From Roseinatronobacter sp. S2 (GTDB lineage: Bacteria > Pseudomonadota > Alphaproteobacteria > Rhodobacterales > Rhodobacteraceae), in assembly GCF_029581395.1 (NCBI RefSeq), contig NZ_CP121115.1:124001-188000 (forward strand): a stretch of 64,000 bases of DNA. The letters are read 5' to 3'. This document shows, piece after piece, positions 17,459 to 25,795 of the stretch; the stretch's first letter is position 1; each line of letters begins with the position of its first letter. Position numbers and translations under genes: made by a program. A model generated the notes under the pieces. The model searched no databases. It was given only the letters and a program-made list of their open reading frames with translations, and was not told where the DNA came from.

Positions 17459-18388
17459 ATGTCTATTGTCATGCTGTCCTTGTCCCGCCTGAAACCCAGC
17501 CATCTGAAGCTGCTTTTGCGGATTGCCGAAACCGGCAAGCTGCAATTTGCGGCGGATCAGTTGGCCATTTCGCAACCTGCCGCATCGCGGATTTTGGCCG
17601 ATATCGAGGCCGATATTGGCGCGCCGATATTTGAACGGTTGCCGCGCGGAATGCTGCCAACAGAAATTGGGCGTTCCATCCTGCGGCGTGTGGGAATGAT
17701 CCTTGCGGAATTTGACGGGCTGGAACAGGAACTGGGCATGCTTCGGTCCGGGCAATCGGGGCGTGTGCGCATCGGGGCCGTCACCGGGCCTGCGGTGGGG
17801 TATGTTGTGCCCGCAATCGCCCATATCCGCGAACAATCCCGCGATATTGACGTGACAATCCATGTCGCGCCGTCGGCTGAGCTGATCCGCGGGCTGGAAG
17901 AACGCCATTTTGATTTCATCATCGCGCGCCCGCCGCCGGGGTATGACACCACCGATCTGGAAATGAACCCCGCGCGCACGGAACGTGTGGTGCTGCTGGT
18001 GAATAACCAGCATCCGCTGGCGGGCAAACCGGCCTGCGCCCTGTCGGATTTGCGGCAGTATGAATGGGTCATGCAGGAACGGGGGGCACCCATCCGGCAG
18101 GCGGTTGAAAATGTGTTCCGGACATCAGACCTGCCATTGCCCGATCAGGTGTCAAACAGTTCATCCCTGCTGGTGGCATTGACCATGCTTGCAGCCGGAA
18201 ATGCCATCACCCCGCAGGCGCAAGAAGTCGCGGAGCTGCTGGGCGCAAACGGCATTGGCGCACGTCTGGCCGTGCTGGACATAACCCAGACCATCAGCGT
18301 GGAGCCCTATTTTATTATCCGCCACCGGCACCATGCCAGCACCGCGGCGGTTATGCGGGTTTATCAACGGGTTCTTGAAATTCTGTAG
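17459..18388 (+). CDS. gbpR: LysR-family regulator, GbpR-like
   Basis: A 309-residue LysR-type regulator. The winged HTH spans about residues 9-66 (LKLLLRIAETGKLQFAADQLAISQPAASRILADIE), followed by the linker helix and a LysR substrate-binding domain. Its position divergent from chvE and its sequence resemble GbpR of Agrobacterium and Azospirillum, which activates or represses chvE and gguAB in response to arabinose, fucose or galactose. ATG at 17471 (MLSLSRLKPSH) is a reasonable alternative start. Its last 38 bases overlap the end of the convergent LacI gene. The effector sugar is inferred from the operon it faces. Confidence 0.85.
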   Translation: MSIVMLSLSRLKPSHLKLLLRIAETGKLQFAADQLAISQPAASRILADIEADIGAPIFERLPRGMLPTEIGRSILRRVGMILAEFDGLEQELGMLRSGQSGRVRIGAVTGPAVGYVVPAIAHIREQSRDIDVTIHVAPSAELIRGLEERHFDFIIARPPPGYDTTDLEMNPARTERVVLLVNNQHPLAGKPACALSDLRQYEWVMQERGAPIRQAVENVFRTSDLPLPDQVSNSSSLLVALTMLAAGNAITPQAQEVAELLGANGIGARLAVLDITQTISVEPYFIIRHRHHASTAAVMRVYQRVLEIL

Positions 18389-19460
18389 ACTTGGACGGGG
18401 GCGTGCGGCCATTTGCGGGGCTGTCTGTGCGGCTGTCCAGTGGCGGGGCGGTGGTTCCCCGTTCAATCAGCGCGACAGGGGAATAAATGACATGCGCGCC
18501 TTCGGTTTTTTGTTCACCGCGCAGCCGCGCCAGCAATTCCTGCGCGGCCAGTCTGCCAAGGCCAGCCCGGTCCTGCCGGATGGTTGTCAGGCCCGGTTCC
18601 AAAAAAGCAGCCATTTCAATATCATCAAAACCGACTACGGACATGTCTTCGGGCACGCGAACACCGCGTTGTCTGCACCGTGCAACAAAGCTTAATGCCA
18701 TCGCATCAGATGCGCAGAATACGCCCGTAGGGCGCGGGTTCACTGCCAGAATGCGGTCGGCCGCCATCGCGCCAGCCCCCAACGAGAAATCCCCCTGAAC
18801 AATCCATTCCGGCGCAATGTCCAGCCCGTGCGCGGCACAGCGGTCAATATACGCAGACTTGCGCATCTGGGCCAGAATGTTGGAGTCCGGTCCGGTCACA
18901 TGCGCAATGCGTCGATGCCCCAGCGCCACAAGGTGATCCACGGCCAGCCTTGTCCCCAATCCGTTATTGCTGCGGATCGAAGGCAATGCCCAATGGTCGG
19001 ACCATTCGCAGCAAAACACGACATTTCGCATCATATTGGCGCTGCGCAGGGCTTTCGCGGTGATGGTCGACATATTGCCATCAAGCGTGATCATGCCATC
19101 CACGCTGCCGTTCAGAAAACAATCTGCGACCGCCTGTTCGGATGCGCCGGGTTGCTGGCTGTCAAACACCAGCACGGAATACCCGTTCGCGGACAACACG
19201 TCGTTCATGCTGGACAGGATCGTCGAAAAGAACGGGTTGCCCAGATTGGGGACCAGCACCAGCACAGCCCCCGCGCGACGTGTGCGCAGGTTGCGCGCCG
19301 CCTGATTGACACGGTAGCCCGTGGCCTCAATAGCATCAAAAACCTTTGCGCGCGTAGCTTCGCTCAGGCGGTCGGGCTGGGTCAGGGCGCGGCTGACGGT
19401 CGCGGTTGATACACCGGCGACTTGCGCGACATCCTTGATCTTTGGCGGGGCCTTTTGCAT
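18351..19460 (-). CDS. LacI-family repressor of the CUT1 oligosaccharide operon
   Basis: A 369-residue LacI-family repressor. The HTH is IKDVAQVAGVSTATVSRALTQPDRLS, with hinge motif NQAARNLRTRRAGAV, then the effector-binding domain with FDDIEMAAFLEPGLTTIRQD at the end. The reading frame continues upstream to 19640, but that part would run through both operator palindromes, so the ATG at 19460 (MQKAPPKIKDV) is chosen. It faces the ABC operon across a 218-bp gap holding two perfect copies of TGTAATCGATTACA, a classic LacI-type operator with central CG. It probably represses both itself and the operon until a xylo- or arabino-oligosaccharide is present. The C-terminus has a polar tail after residue 340. 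Confidence 0.9.
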   Translation of the reverse strand: MQKAPPKIKDVAQVAGVSTATVSRALTQPDRLSEATRAKVFDAIEATGYRVNQAARNLRTRRAGAVLVLVPNLGNPFFSTILSSMNDVLSANGYSVLVFDSQQPGASEQAVADCFLNGSVDGMITLDGNMSTITAKALRSANMMRNVVFCCEWSDHWALPSIRSNNGLGTRLAVDHLVALGHRRIAHVTGPDSNILAQMRKSAYIDRCAAHGLDIAPEWIVQGDFSLGAGAMAADRILAVNPRPTGVFCASDAMALSFVARCRQRGVRVPEDMSVVGFDDIEMAAFLEPGLTTIRQDRAGLGRLAAQELLARLRGEQKTEGAHVIYSPVALIERGTTAPPLDSRTDSPANGRTPPSKSTEFQEPVDKPA

Positions 19461-19533
19461 CCGTGATACCGGAACCTTGTTGTCAGAGTGGTTACAAATT
19501 TCTTGACAGATAGTTTCGACTGATTGAAGGTAG

Positions 19534-19547
19534 TGTAATCGATTACA
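19534..19547. promoter_or_regulatory. LacI-type operator 1
   Basis: A perfect 14-bp palindrome TGTAATCGATTACA with the central CG step typical of LacI-family sites. The identity with operator 2 extends to 18 bp (TAGTGTAATCGATTACAT). Confidence 0.85.
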
Positions 19548-19587
19548 TGGTGATTCATCCTTGGAGGGGGTTACTTTGTGACAATAG

Positions 19588-19601
19588 TGTAATCGATTAC
19601 A
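19588..19601. promoter_or_regulatory. LacI-type operator 2
   Basis: A second perfect TGTAATCGATTACA exactly 54 bp downstream of the first, ending 77 bp before the binding-protein start. The spacing suits looping or cooperative binding by repressor dimers. Confidence 0.85.
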
Positions 19602-19678
19602 TAGCGCGGGCAAGACATTCTTGAAAAACCCGCGCAGCACCGTGACATAAGCGGCTTATGCCGTTCAGGGAGGAACGC

Positions 19679-20914
19679 ATGAAAAAAACATTCGCACTGC
19701 TGGCATCAACCAGTCTGATTTCCGTTGGCACATCGGCGCTGGCCGTTGATCTGGAAGTCACGCATTGGTGGACATCGGGCGGGGAAGCGGCGGCAGTCGC
19801 CGAATTCGCACGCCTGTTCAATGAAAACACCGAACACACCTGGGTCGATGGTGCCATCGCAGGTGCCGGCGGCACAGCGCGCCCGATCATGATTGGCCGT
19901 ATCACTGGCGGTGATCCGATGGGCGCCACCCAGTTCAACCATGGCCGTCAGGCCGAAGAACTGGCCGAAGCGGGCCTGATGCTGGATTTGACCGACCTGG
20001 CCGAGGCCGAGGGCTGGCATGATTTCGTGAACCCGACATCGCTGCTGGACAGCTGCACGATTGACGGGCGGCTTTACTGTGTGCCTATCAATATTCATTC
20101 CTGGCAATGGCTGTGGCTAAGCCATCAGGCCTATGAGGATGTAGGCCTTCCCGTTCCCACCAACTGGGACGAATTCATCGAAGCGGCCCCCGCGCTGCAA
20201 GAAGCAGGAAAAGTCCCGCTGGCGATGGGTGGACAACCCTGGCAGGCAGTGGGTGCTTTCGGGGTGATGGCCATTGCGCTGGCCGGAAACGAGGCATGGT
20301 CGGCGGTGCATATCGACCATGATGCCGAAGTGGCCGCCGGGCCGGAATTTGCCCGCGTGTTCGAAGCCGCAGCACAGGCGCGCGCCTTTTCTGCGCGGTC
20401 CAACGTGCAGGACTGGAATCAGGCCACCAATATGGTCATTTCCGGTCAGGCTGGCGGGCAGATCATGGGTGACTGGGCGCAGGGCGAATTTCAGGTCGCC
20501 GGTCTTGTCGCAGGCGAGGATTATTCCTGCCTGCCCGGTCTTGGTGTAACTGAAATCATCTCGACGGGCGGGGATGCGTTCTATTTCCCCAAAATCAATG
20601 ACCCCGAAGTAGAGGCTGCCCAGCTTGAACTGGCCTCGTTGATGATTTCGCCTGAAGCGCAGGTGGCCTTCAACCTTAAGAAAGGGTCGCTGCCGGTCCG
20701 CGGTGATGTCGATCTGGAAGCCGCGAATGACTGCATGCAGAAGGGGCTGGAAATTCTGGCGACAGGCAACATTCTGCCGGATGCAAACCAGACATTTTCG
20801 CCGGATACGCAAGGCCAGATTGAAGATCTGATGGTCGAATTCTGGAACGATCCAAACTACACCGCAGAAGAAGCCCAACGTCTGTACGCCGAGATTGTCG
20901 CGCGCGCGGATTAA
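19679..20914 (+). CDS. CUT1 ABC transporter substrate-binding protein
   Basis: A 411-residue extracellular solute-binding protein family 1 member. Residues 1-22 are a signal peptide ending TSALA, and the mature protein starts VDLEVTHWWTSGGEAAAVAEF, typical of sugar-binding proteins of CUT1 importers. GGGAGGAACGC precedes ATG 19679. The CPINIHSWQWLW and GGDAFYFPK segments are also common in this group. It should capture an oligosaccharide in the periplasm. The GH43 beta-xylosidase later in the operon suggests xylo- or arabinoxylo-oligosaccharides. A perfect stem-loop follows the stop. Confidence 0.9.
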   Translation: MKKTFALLASTSLISVGTSALAVDLEVTHWWTSGGEAAAVAEFARLFNENTEHTWVDGAIAGAGGTARPIMIGRITGGDPMGATQFNHGRQAEELAEAGLMLDLTDLAEAEGWHDFVNPTSLLDSCTIDGRLYCVPINIHSWQWLWLSHQAYEDVGLPVPTNWDEFIEAAPALQEAGKVPLAMGGQPWQAVGAFGVMAIALAGNEAWSAVHIDHDAEVAAGPEFARVFEAAAQARAFSARSNVQDWNQATNMVISGQAGGQIMGDWAQGEFQVAGLVAGEDYSCLPGLGVTEIISTGGDAFYFPKINDPEVEAAQLELASLMISPEAQVAFNLKKGSLPVRGDVDLEAANDCMQKGLEILATGNILPDANQTFSPDTQGQIEDLMVEFWNDPNYTAEEAQRLYAEIVARAD

Positions 20915-20922
20915 TCAGGTGG

Positions 20923-20950
20923 CCGGGGTTCCCTATGCAGGGAACCCCGG
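20923..20950 (+). other. perfect 12-bp stem-loop after the CUT1 binding-protein gene
   Basis: CCGGGGTTCCCT at 20923-20934 pairs with AGGGAACCCCGG at 20939-20950 around the tetraloop ATGC. It lies in the 73-bp gap before the first permease gene and has no T-run. It probably stabilises the binding-protein message. Confidence 0.75.
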
Positions 20951-20987
20951 ATGTTCAACAGAATTTTCCAGATACCGGAGGATCAAG

Positions 20988-21899
20988 ATGTCAAGCGCAA
21001 GACGCGCTCGTGATGGCGCACGCCCGCCAATCCGCCTGCTGCGCAATCTGTCGTCCAAACTGGCGGCCATTCCGATGGTGCTGGTGGGGCTTGGCGTATT
21101 CGTGGGGGGCACGATCTGGACGATTGTTCATTCCTTCACCGACTCGCGCCTGTTGCCACGGCTGAACTGGGTCGGTTTTGATCAGTATGAACGTTTGTGG
21201 AGTACGCGCCGGTGGCTGGTATCCATTGAAAACCTTGCTGTTTACGGCATCGTGTCACTTGTGTTGACGATGTGTCTGGGGTTTTTTCTGGCGGCCCTTC
21301 TTGACCGGAAAATCCGGTTTGAAGATACATTCCGCACGATCTTCCTGTATCCTTTTGCCCTGTCCTTCATTGTGACCGGCCTTGTGTGGCAATGGATTCT
21401 GAACCCTGATTTCGGCATTCAGTCGGTCATTCGCGGGCTTGGGTTTTCAGGGTTCAACTTTGACCCGCTGTATAATCCTGATCTGGTGATCATCGGCCTG
21501 TTGATTGCGGGGTTATGGCAGGGAACGGGCCTGATCATGGTCATCATGCTGGCGGGTCTGCGCGGTATTGACGAAGACATATGGAAAGCGACCCGCGTGG
21601 ACGGAATTCCGATATGGAAAACCTATATCGTGGTGATCATTCCCATGATGAAGCCGGTTTTCGTGACCGCGCTGGTGCTGGTGACCAGCGGTATTGTGAA
21701 ACTTTACGATCTGGTCGTGGCGATGACATCGGGCGGTCCCGGCATCTCGTCCGAAGTGCCGGCGAAGTTTGTCTATGACACGTTGTTTACTCGCCAGAAT
21801 CTGGGGCAGGGCTTTGCCGCATCGACAATGATGCTGGTAACCGTCGCCATCATTCTTATCCCATGGGCCTATATGCAATATCGGGAGAAGCGCCAATGA
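20988..21899 (+). CDS. CUT1 ABC transporter permease (MalF-like)
   Basis: A 303-residue inner-membrane permease with six predicted helices. After a basic N-terminal tail, the first helix lies near residues 22-45. The EAA loop reads DEDIWKATRVDGIPIWKTYIVVIIPMMKP around residue 205-233, which contacts the ATPase. GGAGGATCAAG precedes the ATG at 20988. A longer reading from 20895 would overlap the preceding gene and its stem-loop. Its stop overlaps the next permease start (ATGA). It forms the heterodimeric channel with the product of 21896-22783. Confidence 0.9.
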   Translation: MSSARRARDGARPPIRLLRNLSSKLAAIPMVLVGLGVFVGGTIWTIVHSFTDSRLLPRLNWVGFDQYERLWSTRRWLVSIENLAVYGIVSLVLTMCLGFFLAALLDRKIRFEDTFRTIFLYPFALSFIVTGLVWQWILNPDFGIQSVIRGLGFSGFNFDPLYNPDLVIIGLLIAGLWQGTGLIMVIMLAGLRGIDEDIWKATRVDGIPIWKTYIVVIIPMMKPVFVTALVLVTSGIVKLYDLVVAMTSGGPGISSEVPAKFVYDTLFTRQNLGQGFAASTMMLVTVAIILIPWAYMQYREKRQ

Positions 21900-22783
21900 C
21901 CGCTGTTACCCCCCGCGGCGCAAAGCCGCAAAAGGCCTTGTCGCCGCGCAATATCATGCTGTATGGCGCGCTGGTCATCTTCAGCTTGTATTACCTGCTG
22001 CCACTATATGTGATGATCGTCACATCGCTGAAGGACATGGCCGAAATCCGTGTGGGCAACATATTTTCCGCGCCGGTGGAAATTACGTTTCAACCATGGG
22101 TCAAGGCGTGGTCAGAGGCCTGCACCGGCATCAATTGTGACGGGTTGTCGCGCGGGTTCTGGAATTCGGTCCGTATTCTGATCCCGTCGCTGATCATCTC
22201 GGTGTCGGTGGCGGCGCTGACGGGCTATGTGCTGGCCTGCTGGCGGTTCAAAGGGTCGGAAGTGTTCTTTGGCATCCTGCTGCTGGGCGCGTTCATTCCC
22301 TATCAGGTGCTGCTGTATCCGCTGGTCATCATCTTGCGTGAACTGGGTCTGTTCGGGTCGCTGTGGGGGCTGGTGCTGGTGCATACGGTCTTTGCCATGC
22401 CCATCAATGTGCTGTTGTTCCGCAACTACTTTGTCGCCTTGCCGGAAGAGTTGTTCAAGGCCGCCCGCGTTGATGGCGCAGGGTTCTGGGGCATTTTCTT
22501 TCGCATCGTAATCCCCATGTCGTTGCCGATTTTCGTGGTGTCGGGGATTATTCAGGTCACTGGCATCTGGAACGACTTCTTGTTCGGGGTGGTTTACACG
22601 CGGCCTGAAAATTACCCGATGACAGTGCAGCTGAACAACATCGTCAATTCGGTTCAGGGGGTAAAGGAATATAATGTCAACATGGCAGCGACGCTGCTGA
22701 CAGGGCTGGTGCCGCTGGTTGTGTATTTCTTCTCTGGGAAACTATTCATTCGCGGCATCGCTGCGGGCGCGGTCAAAGGCTAG
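21896..22783 (+). CDS. CUT1 ABC transporter permease (MalG-like)
   Basis: A 295-residue permease with six predicted helices. The EAA loop reads PEELFKAARVDGAGFWGIFFRIVIPMSLP near residue 185-212. The start overlaps the previous stop by four bases (ATGA), and GGGAGAAG lies ahead. The first hydrophobic helix begins about residue 22. It is 9 bp from the ATPase gene, so the importer genes are one transcript. Substrate as for the binding protein: inferred oligosaccharide. Confidence 0.9.
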   Translation: MTAVTPRGAKPQKALSPRNIMLYGALVIFSLYYLLPLYVMIVTSLKDMAEIRVGNIFSAPVEITFQPWVKAWSEACTGINCDGLSRGFWNSVRILIPSLIISVSVAALTGYVLACWRFKGSEVFFGILLLGAFIPYQVLLYPLVIILRELGLFGSLWGLVLVHTVFAMPINVLLFRNYFVALPEELFKAARVDGAGFWGIFFRIVIPMSLPIFVVSGIIQVTGIWNDFLFGVVYTRPENYPMTVQLNNIVNSVQGVKEYNVNMAATLLTGLVPLVVYFFSGKLFIRGIAAGAVKG

Positions 22784-22792
22784 GGCGAAACC

Positions 22793-23878
22793 ATGACACA
22801 TTCAATTTCAATCAAGGATCTGACACTTTCCTTCGGGGCAGTCACGGTTCTGGAAGACCTGAACCTAGATGTGGGGCAGGGGGAGTTTCTGGTGCTGCTG
22901 GGGTCGTCCGGGTGCGGGAAATCCACGTTGCTGAACTGCATCGCGGGGTTGCTGGACGTCACAGATGGTGAAATTCACATTCAGGGCAAGAATGTCACAT
23001 GGGAAGAACCGTCCAAACGCGGCATCGGCATGGTGTTCCAAAGCTATGCACTATATCCGCAAATGACGGTCGAGGGGAATTTGGCCTTCGGGTTGAAAAA
23101 CGCCCGTGTTCCCAAGGCCGAGATTGCAACCCGTATTGCCCGCGCGGCGGACGTGTTGCAGATCGAACCGCTGCTGAAACGCAAACCTGCCGCATTGTCT
23201 GGCGGTCAGCGCCAGCGCGTGGCCATCGGGCGCGCTTTGGTGCGCGATGTGGATGTGTTCCTGTTTGACGAACCGCTGTCGAATCTGGACGCCAAGCTGC
23301 GTGCCAATCTGCGGGTCGAGATCAAGCGTCTGCACCACACGCTGAAAAACACCATGATCTATGTGACCCATGATCAGGTCGAGGCCATGACACTGGCCGA
23401 CCGCATTGCCATCATGCGCGACGGGCAGATCATGCAGCTTGCCCCGCCTGCGGAAATCTACAACCGTCCCGTGAACAAATATGTGGCAGGTTTTATTGGT
23501 TCACCCGCAATGAACCTTATTCCCGGCCAGCTGGATGCTGCGGACCAGCAGTTTGACACAGGGCTTGGAATGGCGATTTCGGTTCAGGGGTATGAATTTA
23601 CATCCGCCCCCATTACCGGCCCTGTCTGGCTGGGGCTGCGCCCTGAACATGTGCTTTCCGGCCAGATGGCGCAAACGCAGCCGGTGCAACTGGATGCTTA
23701 TGTCGACATGGTCGAACCCATGGGGTCGGACACGCAGGTCTGGGCCAAGATCGGCAAACAGGAATTGCGGTTCCGCATGGACGGGCAGGCAGAAGTCGCC
23801 ATTGGGGACACGGTGCCAATCGGGTTTGACCCAGCGCGCCTGTCGCTGTTTGACAAGAAAAGCGAAGCGCGCCTGTAG
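22793..23878 (+). CDS. CUT1 ABC transporter ATP-binding protein (UgpC/MsmX/MalK-like)
   Basis: A 361-residue ATPase. Walker A is GSSGCGKST (about residue 38), the Q-loop VFQSYALYPQMTV, signature LSGGQRQRVA, Walker B VFLFDEPLSNLDAKLR and H-loop YVTHDQVEAMTLADRIA. The C-terminal 120 residues form the TOBE/OB regulatory domain typical of MalK-type proteins (WLGLRPEHV near residue 280). It powers the importer encoded just upstream. A good AGGGCGAAACC precedes the ATG. Confidence 0.93.
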   Translation: MTHSISIKDLTLSFGAVTVLEDLNLDVGQGEFLVLLGSSGCGKSTLLNCIAGLLDVTDGEIHIQGKNVTWEEPSKRGIGMVFQSYALYPQMTVEGNLAFGLKNARVPKAEIATRIARAADVLQIEPLLKRKPAALSGGQRQRVAIGRALVRDVDVFLFDEPLSNLDAKLRANLRVEIKRLHHTLKNTMIYVTHDQVEAMTLADRIAIMRDGQIMQLAPPAEIYNRPVNKYVAGFIGSPAMNLIPGQLDAADQQFDTGLGMAISVQGYEFTSAPITGPVWLGLRPEHVLSGQMAQTQPVQLDAYVDMVEPMGSDTQVWAKIGKQELRFRMDGQAEVAIGDTVPIGFDPARLSLFDKKSEARL

Positions 23879-23913
23879 CGTTCCAACACGAACACCAAGA
23901 AGGAAAATACACT

Positions 23914-24663
23914 ATGGATGTTTCATTCCAGCTTTATTCTGCGCGCAATTTTACCCCATGGGACAAGGTTCTGGACCAGCTGGCCGCACTTGGCTACACG
24001 CAGGTCGAAGGGTTTGGCGGCGTCTATGAGGACGCGGCCGCATTCCGCGCAGCGCTGGATGCGCGCGGGCTGTCCATGCCATCGGGGCATTTCTTTCCGC
24101 TTGCCAATTTTGAATCGGATTTCGACCAAACCATCGCCAATGCCAAAGCGCTTGGCATTGGCCAGCTTTACTGTCCCGCCCCTGATGATGTTTACCGCGA
24201 CGGGGCTGATGCGCAGGCATGGCGCGATCTGGCCGCACGGCTGGAAGTCGCTGCCAAGCGTGTGCAGGATGCGGGCCTGCGCTTTGGCTGGCACAACCAC
24301 CATTGGGAATTCATGCCGCTGACCAGTGGTGAAATCCCGATGGCACTGCTGCTGGAAGGGGCGCCATCCATGGAATGGGAAGCCGATATTGCATGGATCG
24401 TGCGCGGTGGGGGTGACCCACTGGCGTGGATTGCGCAGCACGGGTCGCGCATCACCGCAGCCCATGTCAAGGACATCGCCCCTGAAGGGCAATGCGCGGA
24501 CGAAGACGGCTGGGCCGATGTGGGCCACGGCACCATGGACTGGCCAGCCATCATGGCCGAATTGCGCAGCAACGGTGTCAGCCTGTTCGTGATAGAACAT
24601 GACAACCCCAATGACTTGGCCCGTTTCGCGCGCCGTTCAATCACCAATTACCGCCAATTCTAA
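23914..24663 (+). CDS. TIM-barrel sugar isomerase/epimerase-family protein 1
   Basis: A 249-residue AP-endonuclease-2-like (xylose-isomerase-like TIM barrel) protein. Likely metal ligands lie in GWHNHHWEF, EADIAWIVRG, ITAAHVKD and FVIEHDNP, spaced as in IolE/hydroxypyruvate isomerase/epimerase enzymes. The family includes epimerases, inosose dehydratases and enzymes acting on 3-keto-glycosides. The reaction here cannot be read from sequence. It is the first metabolic gene after the ABC transporter and is 10 bp from an oxidoreductase gene, an arrangement repeated at 28480-30680. AAGGA lies ten bases before the ATG. Confidence 0.8.
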   Translation: MDVSFQLYSARNFTPWDKVLDQLAALGYTQVEGFGGVYEDAAAFRAALDARGLSMPSGHFFPLANFESDFDQTIANAKALGIGQLYCPAPDDVYRDGADAQAWRDLAARLEVAAKRVQDAGLRFGWHNHHWEFMPLTSGEIPMALLLEGAPSMEWEADIAWIVRGGGDPLAWIAQHGSRITAAHVKDIAPEGQCADEDGWADVGHGTMDWPAIMAELRSNGVSLFVIEHDNPNDLARFARRSITNYRQF

Positions 24664-24673
24664 GGGGCACAGC

Positions 24674-25795
24674 ATGACTAAAACACTGGGTATCGGCGTT
24701 CTTGGCTGCGGCAATATCTCGGCCGCCTATATGCGCCTTGCACCGCTGTTTCGCGGCATTGAAATGCGGGCCTGCGCCGATCTGAATGCAGATGCGGCCA
24801 AGGCGCGCGCAGAAGAATTCGGCCTGCGTGCCGAAACCGTTGACGGGCTTTTAGGCGCAGATGATATTGATATCATCGTCAACCTGACCGTGCCTGCCGC
24901 GCATTTCGACGTGTCCATGCAAATTCTGGACGCCGGAAAACACGTCTATTCCGAAAAGCCGTTTGTCCTGTCGCTGGAAGAAGGGCAGAAACTGGCGGCA
25001 AAAGCCGCCGAGAAGGACCTGCGCGTAGGGTCTGCGCCCGACACGTTCATGGGCGGTGCGCATCAGCTGGCGCGTCATTTGGTGGATTCCGGGCGCGTGG
25101 GCAAGGTCAGTTCCGGCACCTGTTTCGTACAAAGCCCGGGCATGGAAATGTGGCACCCCAACCCGGATTTCTTTTTCAAGCCCGGTGGCGGGCCAATTCT
25201 TGATCTGGGGCCATATTACATTTCTAACCTTGTGCAGCTTCTGGGGCCGGTCAAACGTGTGACCGCCATGAGCATGAGTGCGCAAGCCGAACGCACCATC
25301 ACATCCCAGCCCCGCCATGGCGAAAAGATTACCGTGGAAACGCCCACCACCATCCACGCAATCTTGCAGTTCCAGTCGGGCGCGCAGGTGACCTATTGCG
25401 CCAGTTGGGACGTGTGGCAACATTGTCATGCGCCGATGGAACTTTATGGCGCGGATGGCACGCTGCATGTGCCTGACCCCAATTTCTTCGGGGGGGAAGT
25501 GCGCATGACATCCAAGGCCGCGTTCACATCGGCAGGGGTGGCATGGGACCATCCGTTCGGGCGGGCCAATGATGGCACAAATGCCAATTACCGTGCCGCA
25601 GGGCTGGCCGATATGGCGCTGGCCATTACGGACGGTCGCGCGCATCGGTGTTCGCTGGAATTCTCGCTACATGTGGTGGATGTGATGACCGCAATCCTGA
25701 ACGCCGCCACGGCTGGGCAGGTTCTTGACATCACCACCACCTGTGACCGCCCCGAGGCCCTGTCGCCCGAAGTCGCGCAGGCGTTGCTAGCATGA
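24674..25795 (+). CDS. Gfo/Idh/MocA-family oxidoreductase 1
   Basis: A 373-residue NAD(P)-dependent sugar oxidoreductase. The N-terminal Rossmann motif is GIGVLGCGNISAAYM, the family Lys is in YSEKPF (about residue 98), and the catalytic stretch reads GGPILDLGPYYISNLVQLLGP, with tyrosines where many members have histidine. It probably oxidises or reduces a sugar released by, or still within, the imported oligosaccharide. ATG 24674 is chosen over 24599 because the latter lies within the preceding gene. Its stop overlaps the next start (ATGA). Substrate unknown. Confidence 0.82.
   Translation: MTKTLGIGVLGCGNISAAYMRLAPLFRGIEMRACADLNADAAKARAEEFGLRAETVDGLLGADDIDIIVNLTVPAAHFDVSMQILDAGKHVYSEKPFVLSLEEGQKLAAKAAEKDLRVGSAPDTFMGGAHQLARHLVDSGRVGKVSSGTCFVQSPGMEMWHPNPDFFFKPGGGPILDLGPYYISNLVQLLGPVKRVTAMSMSAQAERTITSQPRHGEKITVETPTTIHAILQFQSGAQVTYCASWDVWQHCHAPMELYGADGTLHVPDPNFFGGEVRMTSKAAFTSAGVAWDHPFGRANDGTNANYRAAGLADMALAITDGRAHRCSLEFSLHVVDVMTAILNAATAGQVLDITTTCDRPEALSPEVAQALLA

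Noticed and set aside
19534..19601. The twin palindromes considered as a CRISPR or phage-type repeat
   Set aside because: There are only two copies, each is a perfect short dyad with central CG, and they sit in a divergent regulator gap, which is the pattern of LacI operators.
19461..19640. N-terminal extension of the LacI repressor
   Set aside because: The frame is open, but it would translate through both operator palindromes and put the DNA-binding helix 60 residues into the protein. The ATG at 19460 is the normal start.
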